Source: Bacteroidota bacterium (lineage in GTDB: Bacteria; Bacteroidota; Bacteroidia; Flavobacteriales; Weeksellaceae). From it: a DNA stretch of 64,000 nt. The notes beneath the pieces were generated by a model that saw only the letters and a program-made list of their open reading frames with translations, ran no database searches and had not been told where the DNA came from. Shown one piece after another: positions 52,786-61,240 of the stretch. The position numbers and the translations under genes are program-made. Numbering within the stretch: the stretch's first letter is position 1; each line of letters opens with the position of its first letter. Location of the stretch: assembly GCA_018266955.1 (NCBI GenBank), contig JAFDZI010000003.1, positions 1-64,000 of the forward strand, read 5' to 3'.

Positions 52786-54180
52786 ATGGATACAGTACAG
52801 CAAAAAGGACATCCTAAAGGACTCTACTTATTGTTCTTTACCGAGATGTGGGAAAGATTTTCTTATTACGGAATGAGGGCCATCCTTATCCTTTATCTTA
52901 CCAAAAAATTAATGGAAGGAGGATTGGGAATGGACGAATCAAAAGCAATGCTTTTGTATGGTTACTTTACCGGACTCGTTTATTTCACTCCACTTATCGG
53001 GGGTTGGCTTGCTGATAAATTTTTAGGCAAAAGACTATCCATCACCATTGGAGGGATTACCATGATGATTGGTCAGTTTGTACTTTTTTCCATGACCAAT
53101 ATGACGGGATTATACATCGGTTTAATTTTATTAATCATCGGTAATGGATTCTTTAAACCCAATATTTCTACCCTTGTAGGTGGATTGTATAAAGACGGTG
53201 ACAGCCGAAGAGATTCTGCCTTTTCTATCTTTTATATGGGGATAAATTTGGGAGCACTTTTGGCACCTTTTGTCATCGGTTATTTTACCGACAATTTATT
53301 TAAAACCGTAAATGCGGATGGCACTATTGCATACGGATACCGCTATGGTTTCTTGGCTTCAGGGGTAGGAATGCTTTTGGGACAGTTGATATTCAATACT
53401 TTTGCTCAAAAATATTTGGGCGATTTAGGGAAAAAGCCCGTGGCTCATATCGACCACAGCAGCGAACATGCAGAATCCATGAAATCTGTAAATCCTGTTA
53501 CCGGTGAGGTTTTAAATTCGGCTCAGGAAAAACAAAGAATCTCGGTTATCTTTATTTTATTCTTATTTGCGGTATTCTTCTGGGCAGGTTTTGAACAGGC
53601 AGGTTCGTCCTTATCACTTTATACGGATAAATTTATTAACAGAAATGTATTCGGTTTCGAAATTCCGACTTCGTGGTTTCAATCGGTTAATCCTATTTTC
53701 ATTGTAACTTTAGCACCATTATTTGCTATGTTTTGGAGTTCTAAATTAGGAAGCAAACTCTCTACTCCTATCAAAATGGGGGTAGGAATGGTGATTTTAG
53801 GTGTAGGATTTTGGTTTATGTTAGGTGCGGTTGCCGAAAGAAATGCCAATGGAAACATTGAAGACATTGCCAACAAAGCTGGAATTATGTGGCTTATTAT
53901 GACTTACTTACTTCACACCATAGGCGAATTATGCCTTTCCCCGGTTGGATTATCGGTTGTTACCAAATTATCTCCACCTAAATTAGCTTCTATCTTAATG
54001 GCGGTTTGGATGTTGTCTTCATCAGTAGCCAACTTCATCGGTGGTTTTGTAGCTTCGGTGGTAGAAAGCTTAGGAGCTGGGCAAGTATTCACTTTCATTT
54101 CTGCATTTGTTATTGTATGTGGATTATTACTCATTTTACTCAACAAATTCATCGGAAAAATGATGCATGGTATAAAATAA
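52786..54180 (+). CDS. POT-family peptide transporter
   Basis: A 464-residue proton-coupled peptide transporter with about 12 or more transmembrane helices. The ExxER motif is in TEMWERFSYYGMRAIL, and the GNGFFKPNISTLVGGLY motif of the POT family follows. It lacks the large insert of the first gene. It has its own promoter and terminator. It is a paralogue of the two flanking POT genes. Confidence 0.94.
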   Translation: MDTVQQKGHPKGLYLLFFTEMWERFSYYGMRAILILYLTKKLMEGGLGMDESKAMLLYGYFTGLVYFTPLIGGWLADKFLGKRLSITIGGITMMIGQFVLFSMTNMTGLYIGLILLIIGNGFFKPNISTLVGGLYKDGDSRRDSAFSIFYMGINLGALLAPFVIGYFTDNLFKTVNADGTIAYGYRYGFLASGVGMLLGQLIFNTFAQKYLGDLGKKPVAHIDHSSEHAESMKSVNPVTGEVLNSAQEKQRISVIFILFLFAVFFWAGFEQAGSSLSLYTDKFINRNVFGFEIPTSWFQSVNPIFIVTLAPLFAMFWSSKLGSKLSTPIKMGVGMVILGVGFWFMLGAVAERNANGNIEDIANKAGIMWLIMTYLLHTIGELCLSPVGLSVVTKLSPPKLASILMAVWMLSSSVANFIGGFVASVVESLGAGQVFTFISAFVIVCGLLLILLNKFIGKMMHGIK

Positions 54181-54201
54181 ACTTCAAAATTATACCTCAA
54201 A

Positions 54202-54228
54202 AACCTCCGATTGTTCGGAGGTTTTTTT
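54202..54228 (+). terminator. terminator after second POT gene
   Basis: Arms AACCTCCGA and TCGGAGGTT with a short loop and a T tract. Confidence 0.85.
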
Positions 54229-54254
54229 TATTTTCGTTAATAATTTTTATAAAT

Positions 54255-55766
54255 ATGAACCTCACCCTAGACCAAATACAAGACTTCAAAGGGAAATACC
54301 CAAAACAAATTTGGAGCTTATTTTTCTCCGAAATGTGGGAACGATTTTGCTTCTACGGAATGCGTGGAATGCTGGTTTTCTTTATGATTTCTCAGCTCAA
54401 TTTTGGGGAAAAAGAAGCCAACCTGCAATATGGCGCAACCCAAGCCTTTGTGTATGCCTTTACCTTCATTGGTGGTTTGTTTGCCGATAAAATATTAGGT
54501 TTTAGAAAATCCCTATTTTGGGGTGGACTACTGATGATCACTGGAAGTTTAATCTTAGCCACAGATCCGCACCAGTTCTTTTTCCTAGGAATTGCCTTTA
54601 CCGTGGTAGGTACTGGCTTTTTTAAACCCAATATTTCCTCCATGGTGGGACAATTGTACAAACCCAACGATTCCCGTGCCGATGCTGGATTTTCCTTATT
54701 TTATGCAGGGATTAATTTGGGTGCTTTACTGGGAGGTTATGTCTGTATTGCCATAGGAAAAGGGCAACTTTTTAGCCAAGTTATTCCAGAAAACAGCCGT
54801 TGGAATATCGCCTTCGGATTGGCAGCAGTGGTCATGGTGATTAGTTTAATTAATTTCGTGATTACGCAAAAATCATTAGGAACCATCGGATTACAACCGG
54901 GACATCCTTTTTTGGAAGACAATAAAAAAAGAATTCCCAAAAGAAAAGAATATGCGGTATATGGCTTGTCTTTGGTATTTGTTCCCATCATCCAAATTAT
55001 GGTGGCCAAAACCGAATTTACGGATTATTTTATGTACACCATTGGTCCACTCACGCTGATTTATCTTTTTTACGAAATGACCAAAGTAACCTCTGCTGAA
55101 CGAAAAAAACTGTGGGCTGCCTTGGTTTTCATCTTATTTTCTATCTTATTTTGGGGAATATACGAACAAAGTGGAGGCTCTTTAAGCATTTTTGCGGCCA
55201 AAAATCTGAACAACGACTTGTTGGGGTTGGATCCGAATGGCGTTAATAATTCGGGTGGTGCTTTCTTCATCATCTTTCTTGCTCCACTCATTGGATTGCT
55301 TTGGATATGGCTCGGTAAAAGAAAAGCAGAACCCAACACCATCATCAAATTTGGCTTGGGATTCTTATTTTTAGGCTTAGGCTATTATGTATTATTTGCT
55401 ACTAAGTTTTTTGCCAATGCAGCAGGAATTACCTCGCTCAACTTTTTCACTATCGCTTTGTTGGTCATCACTTTAGGTGAATTGTGCCTCTCACCCATCG
55501 GACTTTCCATTATGACAAAACTATCCACCAAAAACCTACAAGGAATGATGATGGGGATGTGGTTTCTGGCTTCCGCTTACGGACAATATGTTGCGGGAAT
55601 CATTGGAGCCAATATGGCGAGTGCCAAAGAAGGTGCTACCAACTTACAAAGCTTGATAACCTATGCCGAAGGGTACAAACAATTGGGAATGTACGCCATG
55701 GTAGCTGGGATTATTCTTATTGTACTTTCGCCCTTGATAAAAAAACTGATGCAGGAAGTGAAGTAA
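54255..55766 (+). CDS. POT-family peptide transporter
   Basis: A 503-residue peptide transporter. ExxER is in SEMWERFCFYGMRGM; GTGFFKPNISSMVGQLY follows. The frame is open far upstream, through the end of the second POT gene, but those codons are that gene read in another frame, so the Met at 54255 (MNLTLDQIQDFKGKYPKQIW) was chosen. No good promoter was found in the 75-base gap, so some transcription may read through the terminator at 54202. A heptamer repeat follows the stop. Confidence 0.93.
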   Translation: MNLTLDQIQDFKGKYPKQIWSLFFSEMWERFCFYGMRGMLVFFMISQLNFGEKEANLQYGATQAFVYAFTFIGGLFADKILGFRKSLFWGGLLMITGSLILATDPHQFFFLGIAFTVVGTGFFKPNISSMVGQLYKPNDSRADAGFSLFYAGINLGALLGGYVCIAIGKGQLFSQVIPENSRWNIAFGLAAVVMVISLINFVITQKSLGTIGLQPGHPFLEDNKKRIPKRKEYAVYGLSLVFVPIIQIMVAKTEFTDYFMYTIGPLTLIYLFYEMTKVTSAERKKLWAALVFILFSILFWGIYEQSGGSLSIFAAKNLNNDLLGLDPNGVNNSGGAFFIIFLAPLIGLLWIWLGKRKAEPNTIIKFGLGFLFLGLGYYVLFATKFFANAAGITSLNFFTIALLVITLGELCLSPIGLSIMTKLSTKNLQGMMMGMWFLASAYGQYVAGIIGANMASAKEGATNLQSLITYAEGYKQLGMYAMVAGIILIVLSPLIKKLMQEVK

Positions 55767-55782
55767 TTGGGTTTATTTGAAT

Positions 55783-55813
55783 AGAGAAAAGAGAAAAGAG
55801 AAAAGAGGAAAGA
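55783..55813 (+). repeat. tandem heptamer after third POT gene
   Basis: Three perfect AGAGAAA units and a fourth with one change (AGAGGAA). Starts 17 bases after the stop codon. Confidence 0.8.
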
Positions 55814-55944
55814 CTTACAAACTGGATTATTGAATTGCAAATAATAAATTTGTTATTATAATGACATCAAATCAAGGTTTACGAATAAGCAGATTGAGAA
55901 AATCATAAAAATTTAAAAAAATCTATTATAACAATATACTTCCC

Positions 55945-56478
55945 ATGATTTTTCCCACCATAGAAACCGAAAGATTAAACCTCAACCAACCACATGAAAA
56001 TGATGCTGAACAGGTAGCCAAAAGTTTGAATCATAAAGAATTTTCGGACAATACCCTCACCATTCCTTTTCCATATACGATGGAGAATGCTCAATTTTGG
56101 ATTTCGCTTTCCCAACAAGGTTTTGAGAGCGAAACCAATTACATTTTTGCCATTCGCCAAAAGGACAATCCTAGACTCATTGGTGCCATTGGTTTGCATT
56201 TAGATAAAAACCACAACAAGGCAGAGCTTGGATATTGGCTGGATAAGGAATACTGGAACAAAGGCTATGCAACCGAAGCGGTGAAAGCCATCATTGAGTT
56301 TGGCTTTTCAAACTTGGGTTTGAGAAGAATTTTCGCCACTTTTTTTGATTTTAATCTCGCTTCTGGAAGGGTATTAAGAAAAGCTGGAATGGTACAGGAA
56401 GGAAAACTCCACAGTTATACCAAAAAAGGAAATACCTACCAAGACCACATTATGTATGCCATAGTGCACAATGCTTAA
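55945..56478 (+). CDS. GNAT N-acetyltransferase (RimJ-like)
   Basis: A 177-residue acetyl-CoA-dependent transferase. It has the RimJ/RimL-type start (IETERLNLNQPHENDAEQVA), then the acetyl-CoA loop region (ELGYWLDKEYWNKGYATEAV) and the NLGLRRIFATF segment, with a final YQDHIMYAI. The substrate may be a ribosomal protein, a small amine or an antibiotic; it cannot be told. No promoter with good spacing was found. The ion channel gene follows 48 bases later. Confidence 0.9.
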   Translation: MIFPTIETERLNLNQPHENDAEQVAKSLNHKEFSDNTLTIPFPYTMENAQFWISLSQQGFESETNYIFAIRQKDNPRLIGAIGLHLDKNHNKAELGYWLDKEYWNKGYATEAVKAIIEFGFSNLGLRRIFATFFDFNLASGRVLRKAGMVQEGKLHSYTKKGNTYQDHIMYAIVHNA

Positions 56479-56526
56479 CCCAAATATCGCCCTACTCCTC
56501 TATTGTTTGCTTACAGAACAATCTAA

Positions 56527-57201
56527 ATGATGAATAATTTTTTAACATTCATACACCAAAGAAAATATGAAGTATTGCTTTTTGCATTAGTTCAGCATCT
56601 TTTTATCGGAATTTTTGTTCAGGATTTACCATTGTACACACAGGTAATTTGGCCCATAAACATGCTGATTTTGGGACTAGCTAGCATTGGAGTATTCATA
56701 GAAAAAGGTCAATGGAAAAATATAATTCAGAAAATTTTATTTTTTATTGTTTTACTCCTTCCTATTGGGCTCACTTTTGTGGGGAAAAACCATTGGTATT
56801 TTATTTTTCTCAATATTGCTTATGTTGTTTTCTACCTATATATACTTTTGGAAGTTTTAAAATTTTTAATAAAACCCAGCTACATCAATGCCGACATCAT
56901 TTCGGCATCGGCGTGTGGGTATTTTTTGTTGATAGAAATCAGTACTTTTTTGTTTCAATTTTTTGTGTACCAAAACCCACTTTCATTCAAAGGTATTGAC
57001 ACTTCTAGTCCAGCACAAACTTATATGGATTTGGTTTACTTCAGTTCCATAACCCTAACCAGTATTGGCTATGGAGATATTACACCCAATGTTTACCAAA
57101 CCAAGCTTATCACTTCCCTATTTGGTATTGTCGGTCAGTTTTATTTGGTTATTTTGGTGGGGATCATCATTAGTAAATTTACTTCAAAGTCGGATAAGTA
57201 A
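56527..57201 (+). CDS. two-pore-domain-like potassium channel
   Basis: A 224-residue inner-membrane protein with about six transmembrane helices and a C-terminal pore loop with a canonical selectivity filter (SITLTSIGYGDITP). The pore segment is followed by the last helix. There is one filter per chain, so it would function as a tetramer. There is no C-terminal RCK domain. It may be co-transcribed with the upstream GNAT gene. Confidence 0.9.
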   Translation: MMNNFLTFIHQRKYEVLLFALVQHLFIGIFVQDLPLYTQVIWPINMLILGLASIGVFIEKGQWKNIIQKILFFIVLLLPIGLTFVGKNHWYFIFLNIAYVVFYLYILLEVLKFLIKPSYINADIISASACGYFLLIEISTFLFQFFVYQNPLSFKGIDTSSPAQTYMDLVYFSSITLTSIGYGDITPNVYQTKLITSLFGIVGQFYLVILVGIIISKFTSKSDK

Positions 57202-57346
57202 ATCTGAGAAAATAGGAAATAGAAAAAAAGTTAAAAAGTATAAAAGAATATAAATCATTGATTTTTAAAGAATAAAATATATTAGTTTGAAAAACTTTGG
57301 TAAATACTAGCGTAAACTGAAATAATACACCAAAAATCCGTATAGT

Positions 57347-57377
57347 TTGTAATTTAGATAACTTGTACATATATTTG
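57347..57377 (+). promoter_or_regulatory. promoter of yefM-yoeB
   Basis: TTG (57347-57349) and TATATTTG (57370-57377) with a 20-base spacer, a near-consensus promoter. Confidence 0.85.
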
Positions 57378-57381
57378 TACA
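57364..57381. promoter_or_regulatory. predicted YefM operator
   Basis: Two TGTACA boxes (57364-57369 and 57376-57381) with centres 12 bases apart, on either side of the -7 element; the second overlaps its last two bases. In E. coli, YefM-YoeB represses through TGTACA cores with the same spacing (established knowledge). Confidence 0.75.
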
Positions 57382-57398
57382 AATAAAAATACAAAATT

Positions 57399-57653
57399 AT
57401 GCTAATTACAAGTGTTTCTGATTTTAGAAAAGACATAAAATCATATTTAGATAGGGTTGCAAAAAATTTTGAAACTTTAATTATCAATCGTGGAAAAGAT
57501 TCGGGTATTGTTGTAATGTCTTTAGAAGAATATAATTCTTTGATGGCTACTAATTACGAATTAACATCTAGAAAAAATGAAAATCGATTGGATTCAGCAA
57601 TTGAAAAATTGAAAAGTGGAAAATCATTTTCAAAGGATTTAATTGAAGAATAA
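57399..57653 (+). CDS. yefM: antitoxin YefM (Phd/YefM family)
   Basis: Neutralises YoeB and represses its own operon. The 84-residue protein shows the YefM body (RGKDSGIVVMSLEEYNSLMA, then LKSGKSF) that resembles E. coli YefM in the middle. The C-terminus is the expected flexible acidic region. yoeB starts one base after the stop. An operator of two TGTACA boxes sits on the promoter. It opens the accessory block. Confidence 0.95.
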   Translation: MLITSVSDFRKDIKSYLDRVAKNFETLIINRGKDSGIVVMSLEEYNSLMATNYELTSRKNENRLDSAIEKLKSGKSFSKDLIEE

Positions 57654-57654
57654 T

Positions 57655-57912
57655 ATGAAATATACTTTTGTTGACGAATCTTGGGAAGACTATTTGTATT
57701 GGCAGAAATTTGATAAAAAGAAATTAAAACGAATTAATGAGCTTCTAAAAGATATTTCAAGGAATCCATTTGAAGGAATTGGAAAACCAGAACCTTTAAA
57801 ACATAAATATTCTGGATTTTGGTCTCGTCGAATTGATGATGAACACAGATTAATTTATAAATATCAAGAAAACGAAATCTTAATTGCAAAATGTAGGTTT
57901 CATTACGATTAG
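57655..57912 (+). CDS. yoeB: mRNA interferase toxin YoeB
   Basis: A ribosome-dependent endoribonuclease that cuts mRNA at the A site. The 85-residue protein is very close to E. coli YoeB, with the catalytic positions at the same numbers: Glu46, Arg65, His83 and Tyr84 are all present. The start chosen (one base after yefM) drops four upstream codons and matches the family's MK start. The operon is intact and should be active. Confidence 0.96.
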   Translation: MKYTFVDESWEDYLYWQKFDKKKLKRINELLKDISRNPFEGIGKPEPLKHKYSGFWSRRIDDEHRLIYKYQENEILIAKCRFHYD

Positions 57913-57957
57913 AAAAAAGTCTTACTACAGCCAACCGCCAGATTAACACAAACACAA

Positions 57958-57991
57958 TTGAGCTTCCCAGTTTAAAATTTTGGTATATTTG
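57958..57991 (+). promoter_or_regulatory. possible promoter of the membrane protein gene
   Basis: TTG (57958-57960) and TATATTTG (57984-57991), spacer 23. The ATG is about 100 bases on. Confidence 0.5.
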
Positions 57992-58090
57992 AGGTATCAA
58001 CTTCGCTTCAAGTGTTGGGATAAAAAGTTCAGACTGTGGCAAAGCTGAGAAAATACTAGTGGAAATTAGGACAACCATTCAACATAAAAT

Positions 58091-58852
58091 ATGATATCGA
58101 AAACTGTACTCTTTAAATTCATTTTGGAATGGAAGTCAACATCAATGATATTGTGGACACTTACTTTTATATTTATAATTCTCAGCATAAAGAGCTCTAA
58201 TGAACCAGTCATCTCTCTATTTGAAGAAACTGTAATAGAAAAATATTTATTACAATTTTCAAATGCAAACAACTTTATTTGGGACATTTCTATTGGGTTC
58301 CTATTAAGCGAAATTTTTTACATCATTGTAGTTTACTTCCCTGAAAAACAGAAGAAAAAAGACATTTCTCCTTTTATAAATAGTAAATGTGAGTCGATAA
58401 TCTTTTCATCTTATTCATTAATACAAGAAATAATAAGGTTATCAAATCTTACTTATAATTACAAAAATCTTACTTCAGAGCAATTAAATGAAGCTTGCAA
58501 AATAGTAAATCCAAAGGAACACATTTTTAAATTTGCAAGTAATATTGCTGACATTACTGAAGGTCATTTTGGTTTTAAAATTTATAATAGTTGGGCTAGA
58601 ATCATAAACGAAATTGATGAAACAACAAGATATCCTTATATAGATTCGGGTTTACTAAAAAGACTTTATAAACTCTTTAATAATTTTTTGAGATACACAG
58701 CAAAAGATTTGGCTGTAATTGATAGATTAAATAATGATTCATTGGAATCTTGGTCATCAACATTTTATGATTTTTATTTAGAAACAAAAGATCTAAGAGA
58801 TTATTATATATTGTATTCTGGAAAAGAATTCAAAAATGATCCTTGGAAATAA
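58091..58852 (+). CDS. membrane protein, function unknown
   Basis: A 253-residue protein with two transmembrane helices near the N-terminus (about residues 16-36 and 62-82). The rest is hydrophilic and mainly helical. I do not recognise the family. It uses A/T-ending codons more than its core-genome neighbours. It is followed by the copy A of the repeat. It is likely accessory; an abortive-infection or envelope role is possible but has no direct support. Confidence 0.6.
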   Translation: MISKTVLFKFILEWKSTSMILWTLTFIFIILSIKSSNEPVISLFEETVIEKYLLQFSNANNFIWDISIGFLLSEIFYIIVVYFPEKQKKKDISPFINSKCESIIFSSYSLIQEIIRLSNLTYNYKNLTSEQLNEACKIVNPKEHIFKFASNIADITEGHFGFKIYNSWARIINEIDETTRYPYIDSGLLKRLYKLFNNFLRYTAKDLAVIDRLNNDSLESWSSTFYDFYLETKDLRDYYILYSGKEFKNDPWK

Positions 58853-58856
58853 AAAA

Positions 58857-58985
58857 ACTACGCCCAACAACCAGAGTTTCGTTGGGGTTCAAGAACCAAA
58901 AATGATCCACCGCGGCGGAGAACGAAACCAATTAGTTGTCACATACATTGATGTTTTCGTGAAGTGGATATTTAATAAACATTGG
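58857..58985 (+). repeat. accessory-block repeat, copy A
   Basis: Aligns without gaps over about 53 bases with copy B (61241). It has the common TTTCGTTGGG, a hairpin GGTTC-AA-GAACC, and arms AACAAC...GTTGT and GTTTCGTT...AACGAAAC. A further match is GTGAAGTG near its end. Confidence 0.6.
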
Positions 58986-59059
58986 TAACTAGAAATTCAA
59001 TATTAAAAAATAAAAACCTATTGTTTCAGGTTAATATAAAACGAAAGAGGATAGCGCAA

Positions 59060-60580
59060 ATGGATGATGAAATTCAATTAAAGGAGATTATATTAAATTA
59101 TTACAACAATAAAGACTTTGTTGGAATGATTAATTATTGTAATTCAAAAATAGAATTAGAAGATTCAAATTATTTACTTTTCGGAGCAAGAGGAATGGGA
59201 TATATTGAAATGGATAATTTTGAACATGCAATTATTGATATTTCACGAGCGTTAGAATTGAATCCTGAATATGCGAGCGGACTAAGAAATAGAGGTATTT
59301 GTTACTATTTAACAGATAAATATGATTTAGCAATTCAAGACTTAGAAAGTGCAAAACTATTAAATAGTGAATTGGAAAATATCGATTATTATTTAGGTGC
59401 TTGTAATTATTTTACTGAAAACTATGAAAAATCGATAGATTTTTTTTCAAAACATTTATTAAACATTGAGGATGAAGTTGCTTTAAAGTGGAGAGCAGAA
59501 ATATATAATTTGACTGAACAATTTGATAAAGCAAAAATTGATATTAACAAATTACTATTAAATGAAGTTAAAAACATTGAACGCTTTCGAAAAATTAATA
59601 AAATTGAAAAAATAAAAACTGAAATTCAAAAAGACATTAATAAATTAAATTTAATCAGTACAAATGGATTCAAAAATCTAAAAGATGAAAAACATAGTGG
59701 TATTTACATACTTGAATTCAGTAATAATGAATATTATATAGGACAAGCTAAAAAAATTCAGGTAAGAATAAAACAACATTTTAAAAAGTTCAATGATATT
59801 ATTGCAGTATTTTTTAAACCTACATCTGAAGACTTATTACTTTTAGAAGAAAATGCAACAATTGCTATTTTTGAAACCAATGAATTAAGAATTCGTAACT
59901 TAAAACAAATTGAATTCTTAAATGTTTTCAATGAAAAACATCAAGAAAAATGGAAAAATGATTGGACTTACAACGCATTAACAGGTAGTAAATTTAATAA
60001 TGATATCGTAAGAGATAAGTTTGCAGAAAGGTATCTAAAACTTAAAGCAAAAATATATTTTGAAGAAATTATTCAGCTATTGAGAAAGTACATCCAATCT
60101 ACTATTCCGAATTACCTTGCTAGTGAATTCAATTATTGGAATATCACTTGTTTACCGAATTATATGAAAAAATCAAATTGCATTACAAGAATAAACATCA
60201 ATTCAGTACCCGTATTATCTGTATTTGAAGAGACTGATAACTCTTTAACTTTTATGCTCTATGTTTCTAAACTACCCTTTTTGGAAGACCTTAAACATAA
60301 CAATAACTTATTTTTGACAAATTTTAAAACTATACCATCACTTAGGTTTGATTTAAGGGACGCTTTTTTAGAGAAAACTGAGGGAGATGAGATTACAGTT
60401 TTTATTAACCAAAAAGATTTCCAAAAAGCACTTGAAAATCGATTACTAATTTCCTCAATCCGTCTTTTCAATCTTCGAATGATGAATAAAACAGGAAAGG
60501 AGGATAAATATAGACGAGCAATAAGTCATTGTTTAGATCTTTCTGACAAGATTTTAGATATACCACAAACTTTAGAATAA
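59060..60580 (+). CDS. TPR protein with GIY-YIG nuclease-like domain
   Basis: A 506-residue soluble protein from the chosen start. About residues 20-165 hold several tetratricopeptide repeats (GYIEMDNFEHAIIDISRALE is typical). A GIY-YIG domain follows: GIY at 214-216, YIG at 226-228, a well-placed Arg236 and a Glu at 263 or 264 that could bind metal. The last 200 residues match no domain I know. The frame is open 26 codons upstream, but MDDEIQLKEI follows an AAAGAGGA site. Function is unknown. Confidence 0.75.
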   Translation: MDDEIQLKEIILNYYNNKDFVGMINYCNSKIELEDSNYLLFGARGMGYIEMDNFEHAIIDISRALELNPEYASGLRNRGICYYLTDKYDLAIQDLESAKLLNSELENIDYYLGACNYFTENYEKSIDFFSKHLLNIEDEVALKWRAEIYNLTEQFDKAKIDINKLLLNEVKNIERFRKINKIEKIKTEIQKDINKLNLISTNGFKNLKDEKHSGIYILEFSNNEYYIGQAKKIQVRIKQHFKKFNDIIAVFFKPTSEDLLLLEENATIAIFETNELRIRNLKQIEFLNVFNEKHQEKWKNDWTYNALTGSKFNNDIVRDKFAERYLKLKAKIYFEEIIQLLRKYIQSTIPNYLASEFNYWNITCLPNYMKKSNCITRININSVPVLSVFEETDNSLTFMLYVSKLPFLEDLKHNNNLFLTNFKTIPSLRFDLRDAFLEKTEGDEITVFINQKDFQKALENRLLISSIRLFNLRMMNKTGKEDKYRRAISHCLDLSDKILDIPQTLE

Positions 60581-60654
60581 TGAAGAACATTAAAAAATAA
60601 AATAGTCATCAACACACTACTTGGAGATTTAACTAACAAATCTTACTGAAAAAA

Positions 60655-60684
60655 TTGCATTCTTACCAATTTTTGGTAACTTTG
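60655..60684 (+). promoter_or_regulatory. promoter of parDE
   Basis: TTG (60655-60657) and TAACTTTG (60677-60684), spacer 19. The ATG follows 15 bases later. Confidence 0.8.
60663..60679. promoter_or_regulatory. predicted ParD operator
   Basis: Perfect inverted repeat TTACCAA (60663-60669) and TTGGTAA (60673-60679) with a 3-base centre, between the -33 and -7 boxes and overlapping the latter. Confidence 0.65.
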
Positions 60685-60699
60685 AGAAAAGTTTAAACA

Positions 60700-60954
60700 A
60701 TGAAAAATACATCAATATCACTAGGTAATTATTTTGACCAATTCGTAAGTAGTCAAGTTTCGGTGGGACGTTACAAAAATGTGAGCGAAGTTATTCGTGC
60801 TGGCCTTCGACTTTTGGAAGACGAAGAAAATAAAGCCATTGCTTTAAGAAGTGCCATTCAAGAAGGAATAGATAGTGGAATTGCCCACGATTTTGACCCG
60901 AAAAAAAATCTGGAAAATTTGAAAGCAAAACGAACCGCAAATGGCAGCGTATAA
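60700..60954 (+). CDS. parD: antitoxin ParD
   Basis: An 84-residue ribbon-helix-helix DNA-binding antitoxin that blocks ParE and represses the operon. The N-terminal part (SISLGNYFDQFVSSQVSVGR, then KNVSEVIRAGLRLLED) is the standard ParD fold. The C-terminal tail wraps the toxin. parE overlaps the 3' end by 14 bases. The promoter and an inverted repeat lie upstream. Confidence 0.93.
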   Translation: MKNTSISLGNYFDQFVSSQVSVGRYKNVSEVIRAGLRLLEDEENKAIALRSAIQEGIDSGIAHDFDPKKNLENLKAKRTANGSV

Positions 60955-61240
60955 ACTAACCAACAAAGCGGTTGATGACTTGAACCAAATTTGGGAATAC
61001 ACCATATACAAATGGTCTGAAAAACAAGCGGATTACTACTACTACTTACTGCTTGAAAGTTGCCAAAACATAGCTGACAATCCGAGTTTGGGGAAAAATT
61101 ATGACGGAATAAGATGTGAATTATTCGGGCTTAAAACAAATCGCCATATAATCTTCTACCGAAAAACATCAGACGAATATGTTGAAATAACAAGGATTTT
61201 ACACGAACGAATGGATTTAAAAAACAGATTAAACGAATAA
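60941..61240 (+). CDS. parE: toxin ParE
   Basis: A 99-residue toxin of the RelE/ParE superfamily; ParE proteins act on DNA gyrase. The pattern is typical: KLTNKAVDDLNQIWEYT at the start, a central NPSLGKNYDGIR, then RHIIFYRKT and ILHERMD at the end. It overlaps parD by 14 bases. RelE-type activity cannot be excluded, but sequence and partner favour ParE. Confidence 0.92.
   Translation: MAAYKLTNKAVDDLNQIWEYTIYKWSEKQADYYYYLLLESCQNIADNPSLGKNYDGIRCELFGLKTNRHIIFYRKTSDEYVEITRILHERMDLKNRLNE

Noticed and set aside
54006-54254. Upstream extension of the third POT gene
   Set aside because: These codons are the second POT gene and its terminator read in another frame; the family start is the Met at 54255.
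58857-58945. Strict base-pair covariation in the central hairpin of copies A and B
   Set aside because: Both fold, but the register is shifted by one base between the copies, so it is not a position-by-position covariation.
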